Shown: positions 1 through 5,560 of the stretch, piece by piece | Layout of the letters: each line of letters opens with the position of its first letter | Numbering within the stretch: the stretch's first letter is position 1 | Assembly: GCA_937868675.1 (NCBI GenBank) | Contig: CALMNJ010000030.1 | Span: 1 to 5,560 of the forward strand | Origin: an uncultured Bacteroidota bacterium | GTDB lineage: Bacteria; Bacteroidota; Bacteroidia; B-17B0; Aurantibacillaceae | Reading direction: 5' to 3' | DNA length: 5,560 bases | Program-made: the position numbers and the translations under genes | The notes under the pieces: model-generated | Told to the model about the DNA's origin: nothing | The model's database searches: none | Seen by the model: the letters and a program-made list of their open reading frames with translations, nothing else

Positions 1-1092
1 AATACAACCCTGCGAATTTGTTCCGTTCAACGTATAATTGGTTGTAGTAGAGGGGTTAACAGTAATGGAGTTGCTGTTTGAGCTGGTACTCCATGTATAA
101 CTGTTCACTCCTGTGGCAGTAAGCACTGCCGAAGACCCGCTGCAAATGGCCCCGGGGCTGGCAACAACAGAGGCGCTCGAACCGGGATTAATACTAATAG
201 AAATGGTGTTTGCGCCCGTACATCCGGATGTGGTTGTTCCCACAACAGTGTAAACAGAATTAGAGGTTGGTGTAACAACAACTGACGCCCCCTGGGTATT
301 ATTACTCCATGTGTACGTATTGGCTCCACTGGCCGTTAAGGTTACATTGTAACCACTACATACACTGGTATTACTTGCTACCGTTGTAACCGAAGCCGTA
401 TTAACAAGACTCTGTACTTCGTTTGCGGTAAGCGCTCTGCTATAAAAACGGAACTCATCCATTAATCCCGCAGACGGCAATCCGGTATTCGAGCCATATT
501 GACCAACCTTAAAAGGGCCACTGCCTGTTAAGGTGTATGCTGCCTGACTTACCGTGTTTTGCAGCACACCGTTGAGATAGGCATAGGTTACACCTACGGT
601 GGCATTATACACAAACGTATTTAACTGAGGCGTATTTGTAGCTCCTCCGGTAATGATAATATCAGTTAAGCCTGTTCCACGCAACATCCAGTTTCCCGAG
701 CCGGCAACACCATTCGTAAAGCACCTGAACGAACCGGCTGTAGGATCTCCGAAAATGTAAAATAAGGTAGAGGATGTTGGAATGTTTGAAGTCCAGAAAG
801 AAATACTCCAGGACGAGTTGAGCGAAGGAACCCAACCGGTATTTACATAATCTGTAGTGGTGCCGGTTCCAATCAGTGCGCCCCCACACTGGCCTACTGT
901 GCCTTGTGTTTGAGCTCCCACAATGGTTGCATTGCTGGTTCCGAGCGGTGGAGAGCTTGCCAGATTGGGTACAACTGTGCCGGTGCCGTCAAACTTATAA
1001 TAGAGAACTTCTGGTGGGGCCTGAGAGAACGCATTACAGATTAAAAACAAATTTAGCACCAATGCTAAGATATAAGAACATGTTTTTTTCAT
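1..1092 (-). CDS. Secreted LamG-like domain protein with Ig-like repeats (3'-truncated by window edge)
   Basis: The frame is open from an ATG at 1092-1090 to base 1, giving 364 codons with no stop, so the C-terminus lies outside the window. The protein starts MKKTCSYILALVLNLFLIC and has a signal peptide probably cleaved after AFSQ (residue 24). Residues about 28-228 look like a LamG/concanavalin A-like jellyroll: it opens with VLYYKFDG and ends with the typical GLMDEFRFYSRAL (D212-E213) followed by TANEVQSL. Two Ig-like/PKD-like repeats follow, with first cysteines at C245 and C317, 'TASGANTYTW' and 'TATGVNSYTW' cores and a second Cys late in each repeat; the window ends just after the second one. 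LamG folds often bind glycans or proteins, but no ligand can be read here. Start choice: the upstream ATG at 1099 is in another frame and stops after three codons. Only 28 bp separate this gene from the stop of the gene upstream, so co-transcription is likely. A T9SS sorting domain is expected beyond the edge by analogy with the neighbours; this is inference. Confidence 0.9.
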   Translation of the reverse strand, partial: MKKTCSYILALVLNLFLICNAFSQAPPEVLYYKFDGTGTVVPNLASSPPLGTSNATIVGAQTQGTVGQCGGALIGTGTTTDYVNTGWVPSLNSSWSISFWTSNIPTSSTLFYIFGDPTAGSFRCFTNGVAGSGNWMLRGTGLTDIIITGGATNTPQLNTFVYNATVGVTYAYLNGVLQNTVSQAAYTLTGSGPFKVGQYGSNTGLPSAGLMDEFRFYSRALTANEVQSLVNTASVTTVASNTSVCSGYNVTLTASGANTYTWSNNTQGASVVVTPTSNSVYTVVGTTTSGCTGANTISISINPGSSASVVASPGAICSGSSAVLTATGVNSYTWSTSSNSNSITVNPSTTTNYTLNGTNSQGCI

Positions 1093-1120
1093 GGCTTCAT
1101 CGTTTTAGTTAAAAAGGAAA
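1093..1120 (-). other. 28-bp intergenic spacer within probable operon
   Basis: This short AT-rich spacer lies between the TAA of the 869-residue protein and the ATG of the LamG-like protein. I see no hairpin with a T-run, no Bacteroidota-type TAnnTTTG promoter element and no Shine-Dalgarno sequence; weak or absent Shine-Dalgarno sequences are normal in this phylum. It supports read-through from the upstream gene. Confidence 0.6.
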
Positions 1121-3730
1121 TTATTCAATAATTACTTTATACGCTCCTGCACCAGGAGTTGAGCTTATTAAATAGTAAATGCCGCCTGTTATGTTTTTTA
1201 ATTCTACCTGGTAGTTGTTTTGCTGGTTTAGTTCAAACTTCAACACTTGCTGACCCAATTCATTCATAAGGATAAAGCTCATGTCTGCGGCATCTGATTT
1301 AACGCTGAAACTGCCGTTGTTAGGATTTGGATAAATGGCCAGCCCGTTTTTAGAGAGCAGATCAATGCCAGTACATGAATTAACTTTCACGGTCAGGGTG
1401 GCCGTTTCGGAGCAGTTGTTGGCGTCAGTACCAGTCACGGTGTAAACAAAGGTTGTAACAAGATTAGGCGCGATGGTAAAACTGGCAGATGTTTGTCCTG
1501 AGCTCCAGCTGTAAGTTCCGGCCCCGGAAGCGGTGAGGGTGTTTTTCTCATTCACACACATAGAGGTTCTGGATGCGACAGCAGTGACGGTAGGATTAGG
1601 ATTAACAGTCACCAGAACCGAAGCCGCGCCCGGACAGGTTACGTTTAGCGAGGTGGCTTCGGCAGCTACCGAATACAGGGTGGTAACCAAAGGCGTAACG
1701 TTAATACCGGCAAAGGGGATGTTGTTGCTCCAGGTGTAGCTGTTGGCTCCGCTGGCCAGCAGGGAAGCGGTTTGCCCGCTGCAGATCAGCGTTTGTCCGG
1801 TGATGCTCACAACGGGAATAAACACATCCACATTCACGGTTTGTGAAGCCGAACAGTTGTTTGAAGAACCGGTAACCGTGTAAACAGAAGAGGTAAGCGG
1901 ATTGACACTGATAGAAGACGTATTTCCGCCGGCACTCCAGGTATAATTGGTGGCACCGCTGGCGTTGATGGTCACCAGATCTCCCGCACACACCATGTTG
2001 GCACTTGAGGCAATGGTAATGGTTGGGCTGGGGTTTGTAATAACGGCAATCTGCACACCGGCAAGGCATCCAAACGAATTGTTGCCGGCCACGGAATAGC
2101 CGGTTGATGTAGAAGGACTAACGGTAACCGAGGTGCCGGAGAGGTTGCCCGGTGTCCATGTGTAGTTAAGGCCACCGCTGGCGGTAAGCACCACCGCATC
2201 GCCCGCACAAACCTGCGAATTGCTGGCAACCGCACTTACCGTGGGTAAGGGGTTGGTTGTAAGGGTATATAAAGAGTAACCGAAACAACTTCCAGTCATA
2301 CCCATCACCGAATAGGTAGTTGTACTGCCGGGCGATACAATATAAGTTGTTCCAACATAACTTCCCGGTAACCAGGTGTAGCTTGTTGCGCCACTGGCGG
2401 TAAGCGGTATCGGGCTACCCGAACAGATAATATTGCTGCTGCCAGTAATTGCTACGGGCAATGGGATCACCGAAACCGTCGAAACTATTGAACTGGTGCC
2501 ACAGGCATTACCGGCATTAAGCGTATAGGCTGCTGTGGTGGTTGGAGAAAATGAAATGCCATTGCTTACACCTCCCGACCATGAATACGTATTGGCACCC
2601 GAACCGGTAAGCGTTACACTTCCACCCAAACAAATGGAGTTATTGCTGGCACTTACCGAAAGCACCGGAGCGGCATTGTTTACAATAACATTAAAGGTAG
2701 ATGTAGAGGCGCATGTTGGCGATATTGCAGACATGACGGTGTAAACCGTACTGACCGTTGGAGTAACCACAATGCTGGATGCGTTGGAGGAGTTGCTTGT
2801 CCAGGTGTAACTGCTGGCACCGTTTACACTAAGTGTGGTTGAAGCTCCCGAACAAATACTGCTCAGTGGCCCGCTAATAGGAAACACCGGAATGGCGGCT
2901 ACCGAAACGGTTACAGGGGTAAGCGCCGATAAACAGCCAATGCTGGTGTAAAGTTCCACACGCCCGATGCTTGCCGCTTCTGTCCATATATCCAGCGGGC
3001 TGGTAGTGGCCAGCGTATATTGCATGCCAAGGCGGTTAAGCGTTAGTGTGTTTGTTCCAAGTGAAGCGGTGAAAGGGCCTGAGGACCCATATGATGTGCC
3101 ATAAGTAGTTCCATTAACCCTGCATCCAAGCACACCAATTATATCACCATTGTAAATCGGGATGTTTACCGGAATGATGCCCGTATTTGTGTTGTTTTGA
3201 GTAAGGTACAGAATGGAGAATGTATTGGTTACGCTGGAGTAGGTGGGGGGATTGGAGGGGAATTTCATAATGGCAATACTCTGATTGCCTGAGCTTACAT
3301 CGGTTGGAACCTGTACGCCTGTAATAATAAACGAAGTAGGCGCAGTGAACCACATGCCCCGTGTGTTGCCGTTATACGTACTTGCGTATGCGGGTAACGA
3401 AATAGAGCCCGTGGCAAGGCTTTGAGACTGCACCACATAATAAGTAGCACTTGACGTGATTGTTGGCGTTACAAAAACAGAATTTGTTGAGATGGCATTG
3501 CCTCCGTAAGAATACTGATACCAGCTAGTAGAGAGCGTGGAGGTGTTGGTAAGTGTGAAAACATAATTAGGAACACACTGGGCCAGCGTGGGGCCGCTGA
3601 TGCTTGGCGGAGCCGGTGTATTGGTGCAGGTTTGTGCATTTAAGGAGGTAGTATTAAACAATACTATTACGGGAGTAATTACAGCTGCAATTAAATTGCG
3701 GCGGCCCGTTTTCCAAATCATGTTTTTCAT
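1121..3730 (-). CDS. T9SS-secreted multi-repeat Ig-like protein, 869 aa, complete
   Basis: This is probably an exported surface or extracellular protein of adhesive or structural type; no catalytic motif is visible. Residues 1-33 form a signal peptide (basic KTGRRN, hydrophobic stretch, LNAQ cleavage region). Residues about 40-110 are a divergent Ig-like segment. Residues about 112-265 are a distinct beta-rich module (RGMWFTAP at 124-131, GRVELYT at 256-262; C203, C266) whose function I do not know. Seven Ig-like/PKD-like repeats of about 70-75 residues follow, with first cysteines at 293, 367, 436, 508, 581, 650 and 725. Each has a C-x-G-type opening (the last is CVNE), an [AG]SG-x-x-[ST]-Y-[ST]-W-like core and a second Cys 43-49 residues on, which suggests one disulfide per repeat. 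Residues 792-869 are a T9SS type A sorting domain (YPNP at 800-803, NELGQQ, GGIYYL, YKVIIE end). ATG codons at residues 1 and 4 are both possible starts; the first is used. Residues 493-828 are encoded by DNA identical to the upstream paralogue. Confidence 0.93.
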   Translation of the reverse strand: MKNMIWKTGRRNLIAAVITPVIVLFNTTSLNAQTCTNTPAPPSISGPTLAQCVPNYVFTLTNTSTLSTSWYQYSYGGNAISTNSVFVTPTITSSATYYVVQSQSLATGSISLPAYASTYNGNTRGMWFTAPTSFIITGVQVPTDVSSGNQSIAIMKFPSNPPTYSSVTNTFSILYLTQNNTNTGIIPVNIPIYNGDIIGVLGCRVNGTTYGTSYGSSGPFTASLGTNTLTLNRLGMQYTLATTSPLDIWTEAASIGRVELYTSIGCLSALTPVTVSVAAIPVFPISGPLSSICSGASTTLSVNGASSYTWTSNSSNASSIVVTPTVSTVYTVMSAISPTCASTSTFNVIVNNAAPVLSVSASNNSICLGGSVTLTGSGANTYSWSGGVSNGISFSPTTTAAYTLNAGNACGTSSIVSTVSVIPLPVAITGSSNIICSGSPIPLTASGATSYTWLPGSYVGTTYIVSPGSTTTYSVMGMTGSCFGYSLYTLTTNPLPTVSAVASNSQVCAGDAVVLTASGGLNYTWTPGNLSGTSVTVSPSTSTGYSVAGNNSFGCLAGVQIAVITNPSPTITIASSANMVCAGDLVTINASGATNYTWSAGGNTSSISVNPLTSSVYTVTGSSNNCSASQTVNVDVFIPVVSITGQTLICSGQTASLLASGANSYTWSNNIPFAGINVTPLVTTLYSVAAEATSLNVTCPGAASVLVTVNPNPTVTAVASRTSMCVNEKNTLTASGAGTYSWSSGQTSASFTIAPNLVTTFVYTVTGTDANNCSETATLTVKVNSCTGIDLLSKNGLAIYPNPNNGSFSVKSDAADMSFILMNELGQQVLKFELNQQNNYQVELKNITGGIYYLISSTPGAGAYKVIIE
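1247..2254 (-). repeat. 1008-bp direct repeat, copy in the 869-aa gene
   Basis: This segment matches 3903-4910 base for base as read by eye, at a constant offset of 2656 with no gaps. It encodes residues N493 to Q828 of the 869-residue protein: Ig-like repeats four to seven and the sorting domain up to GQQ. The reading frames on all phases also match, so synonymous positions are identical. Both ends are sharp: at 1246 versus 3902 the codons become GTG versus ATA, and at 2255 versus 4911 they become ACC versus GCT (minus-strand sense). Confidence 0.96.
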
Positions 3731-3776
3731 GTTGCTTAATTTAAACGAATGGTATCGGAGTTGATTTTATTTACTA
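3731..3776 (-). other. 46-bp intergenic spacer between the two paralogues
   Basis: This AT-rich spacer separates the TAG stop of the upstream paralogue (3777-3779) from the ATG of the 869-residue protein. No stem-loop followed by a T-run and no clear TAnnTTTG element can be seen on the minus strand. The bases just before the ATG are A-rich (AATTAAGCAAC), as is common for translation starts in Bacteroidota. A weak promoter here cannot be excluded. Confidence 0.55.
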
Positions 3777-5560
3777 CTACTCAACGATAATTTTAAAGTT
3801 CCCGCTTCCACCCCGGTTGATTTCAATAAAGTATATTCCTTTTGCCAGACCATTGATGTTAACCGTATATGAATTATCCGCTGAAAGCACGTACTGTTTT
3901 ATTTGCTGACCCAATTCATTCATAAGGATAAAGCTCATGTCTGCGGCATCTGATTTAACGCTGAAACTGCCGTTGTTAGGATTTGGATAAATGGCCAGCC
4001 CGTTTTTAGAGAGCAGATCAATGCCAGTACATGAATTAACTTTCACGGTCAGGGTGGCCGTTTCGGAGCAGTTGTTGGCGTCAGTACCAGTCACGGTGTA
4101 AACAAAGGTTGTAACAAGATTAGGCGCGATGGTAAAACTGGCAGATGTTTGTCCTGAGCTCCAGCTGTAAGTTCCGGCCCCGGAAGCGGTGAGGGTGTTT
4201 TTCTCATTCACACACATAGAGGTTCTGGATGCGACAGCAGTGACGGTAGGATTAGGATTAACAGTCACCAGAACCGAAGCCGCGCCCGGACAGGTTACGT
4301 TTAGCGAGGTGGCTTCGGCAGCTACCGAATACAGGGTGGTAACCAAAGGCGTAACGTTAATACCGGCAAAGGGGATGTTGTTGCTCCAGGTGTAGCTGTT
4401 GGCTCCGCTGGCCAGCAGGGAAGCGGTTTGCCCGCTGCAGATCAGCGTTTGTCCGGTGATGCTCACAACGGGAATAAACACATCCACATTCACGGTTTGT
4501 GAAGCCGAACAGTTGTTTGAAGAACCGGTAACCGTGTAAACAGAAGAGGTAAGCGGATTGACACTGATAGAAGACGTATTTCCGCCGGCACTCCAGGTAT
4601 AATTGGTGGCACCGCTGGCGTTGATGGTCACCAGATCTCCCGCACACACCATGTTGGCACTTGAGGCAATGGTAATGGTTGGGCTGGGGTTTGTAATAAC
4701 GGCAATCTGCACACCGGCAAGGCATCCAAACGAATTGTTGCCGGCCACGGAATAGCCGGTTGATGTAGAAGGACTAACGGTAACCGAGGTGCCGGAGAGG
4801 TTGCCCGGTGTCCATGTGTAGTTAAGGCCACCGCTGGCGGTAAGCACCACCGCATCGCCCGCACAAACCTGCGAATTGCTGGCAACCGCACTTACCGTGG
4901 GTAAGGGGTTAGCAGTGAGGGCCACAGTGTTTCCGCCATAACACGAACCCTGCAAACCAATAACCGTGTATATGGTAGAGGTTGCAGGGTAAACAGTGAT
5001 ACTTGAGGTGTAAAGGTTAGCAGGAATCCAGGTGTAACTTGCAGCGCCAGTTGCGGTAAACGATGCAGGGCTGCCGGCACAAACGCTGGTGACGTTGCTA
5101 ATGGCGAACACAGGTAACGGTGCCACGGTAATCGTGGTTGCAAGACTGGTTGTGCCACAGGCATTTGTTCCGTTAACCGTGTAGGTTGTTGTTAGGGTTG
5201 GTGAAAAAGGTACTCCGCTGCTGATACCTCCTGACCAGGTGTGTGAATTCACACCGCTGGCGTTTAATGTTACCGTTCCACCAAGACAGACCGTTCCGCT
5301 CGAAGAGCTATTGCTGATGCTAAGTGTTGGTGAAGTGTTAACCACTAGGCTATATACACAACTCTGAACGCTGTTTTGAGTTACGAAGTAATTGGTTGGA
5401 CTTGATGCCGTAACAACAATAACCGAGGAGGTAGCACCGGTATTCCAGGTATAGGATCCACTGGCATTGGTGGTAAGTGTCACAGTGCTGCCACTACAAA
5501 CTGGTCCAGATGGGCCCGCAACACTCGCCAGCGAAGAATTGGAAAAGGTGTAGGTTGGTG
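3777..5560 (-). CDS. T9SS-secreted multi-repeat Ig-like protein, paralogue (5'-truncated by window edge)
   Basis: The frame is open from base 5558 to the TAG at 3777-3779, giving 593 residues. An internal GTG at 5483 could be taken as a start, but it sits in the middle of an Ig-like repeat: the residues before it read PVCSGST and complete the usual Cys-containing opening. The real start, and presumably a signal peptide, therefore lie beyond the right edge. Seven Cys-pair Ig-like/PKD-like repeats are visible. The first three (about 5550-4911) are diverged counterparts of repeats one to three of the downstream 869-residue protein; the last four are identical to its repeats four to seven. A T9SS type A sorting domain spans about 4013-3780 (YPNP, NELGQQ, KGIYFIEI, FKIIVE end). 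Its last 41 residues have the same length as the paralogue's tail but match it at only about 12 positions. Likely role: exported surface or extracellular protein. It lies 46 bp upstream of its paralogue on the same strand. Confidence 0.92.
   Translation of the reverse strand, partial: PTYTFSNSSLASVAGPSGPVCSGSTVTLTTNASGSYTWNTGATSSVIVVTASSPTNYFVTQNSVQSCVYSLVVNTSPTLSISNSSSSGTVCLGGTVTLNASGVNSHTWSGGISSGVPFSPTLTTTYTVNGTNACGTTSLATTITVAPLPVFAISNVTSVCAGSPASFTATGAASYTWIPANLYTSSITVYPATSTIYTVIGLQGSCYGGNTVALTANPLPTVSAVASNSQVCAGDAVVLTASGGLNYTWTPGNLSGTSVTVSPSTSTGYSVAGNNSFGCLAGVQIAVITNPSPTITIASSANMVCAGDLVTINASGATNYTWSAGGNTSSISVNPLTSSVYTVTGSSNNCSASQTVNVDVFIPVVSITGQTLICSGQTASLLASGANSYTWSNNIPFAGINVTPLVTTLYSVAAEATSLNVTCPGAASVLVTVNPNPTVTAVASRTSMCVNEKNTLTASGAGTYSWSSGQTSASFTIAPNLVTTFVYTVTGTDANNCSETATLTVKVNSCTGIDLLSKNGLAIYPNPNNGSFSVKSDAADMSFILMNELGQQIKQYVLSADNSYTVNINGLAKGIYFIEINRGGSGNFKIIVE
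3903..4910 (-). repeat. 1008-bp direct repeat, copy in the upstream paralogue
   Basis: This is the partner of 1247-2254, in the same orientation, with 1648 bp between the two copies. It begins at the codon for N of an NPLP linker and ends after GQQ in the sorting domain, so it spans 336 whole codons in the same phase in both genes. No insertion-sequence ends, target duplications or transposase sequence flank it. Confidence 0.96.

Noticed and set aside
1034..1092. Possible lipoprotein signal in the LamG-like protein (Cys at residue 19 after FLI)
   Set aside because: The residue before the cysteine is Ile rather than the Gly, Ala or Ser expected of a lipobox. The AFSQ site at residue 24 fits an ordinary signal peptidase I cleavage better.
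876..1112. Plus-strand open frame of 78 codons
   Set aside because: It lies opposite the signal peptide and LamG-like region of a well-supported minus-strand gene, and its product shows no domain or signal features.
1144..1158. Perfect inverted repeat CTCCTG-CAC-CAGGAG near the end of the 869-residue gene, considered as a terminator
   Set aside because: It lies within codons of the conserved sorting-domain tail, has only a six-pair stem and is not followed by a T-run on the transcribed strand.
1533..2235. Open frames in other phases (1533-1739 plus, 1701-2069 minus, 1972-2235 minus) that recur identically at 4189-4891
   Set aside because: They are shadows of the repeat-protein reading frame, duplicated only because the underlying DNA is duplicated. 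Their products are low-complexity, without recognisable motifs.
1247..4910. Long direct repeat considered as a mobile element or composite transposon
   Set aside because: There is no transposase, no terminal inverted repeats and no target-site duplication. The repeat is entirely protein-coding and in phase in both genes, and its flanks are homologous.
1..5560. Regularly spaced repeated motifs (reverse complement of Y-T-W codons, about every 210-220 bases), considered as CRISPR or regulatory repeats
   Set aside because: The spacing and degeneracy match one Ig-like protein repeat per unit of 70-75 codons. The intervening sequence is coding and there is no conserved short palindromic repeat.

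Overview
The window looks like a piece of a Bacteroidota chromosome (Bacteroidia-type gliding or free-living relatives; genus not determinable). The evidence is large secreted proteins built from Cys-containing Ig-like/PKD-like beta-sandwich repeats, signal peptides ending in an 'AFSQ' or 'LNAQ' type cleavage site, and two C-terminal domains of the type A sorting class (YPNP...GQQ...GIY...K-[VI]-I-[IV]-E) read by the type IX secretion system (T9SS). All convincing coding sequence lies on the minus strand, so transcription runs right to left.

Layout in transcription order. (1) From the right edge to 3777: the 3' part of a repeat protein with a T9SS sorting domain. Its true start lies outside the window, because the frame stays open to base 5560. 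(2) A 46-bp spacer. (3) 3730 to 1121: a complete 869-residue paralogue with a signal peptide, a distinctive N-terminal beta-rich module of unknown function, seven Cys-pair Ig-like repeats and a T9SS sorting domain. (4) A 28-bp spacer. (5) 1092 to the left edge: the first 364 residues of a LamG-like (concanavalin A-like fold) protein that continues into the same kind of Ig-like repeats. The short spacers with no visible terminator suggest one co-transcribed group of secreted or cell-surface proteins, probably adhesive or structural; no enzyme is visible.

The main point of interest is a 1008-bp direct repeat (1247-2254 and 3903-4910, constant offset 2656). It reads as identical, synonymous positions included, and covers exactly 336 codons: four Ig-like repeats plus the first half of the sorting domain. 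On both sides the two genes are still homologous and collinear but strongly diverged. In the last 41 residues they match at about 12 positions. This pattern fits a recent gene-conversion tract laid over an older tandem duplication. It also makes the locus prone to a 2656-bp deletion that would fuse the two genes in frame. An assembly artefact must be excluded. I see no RNA gene, mobile element, CRISPR array or defence system, and no gene-free stretch over 50 bp.
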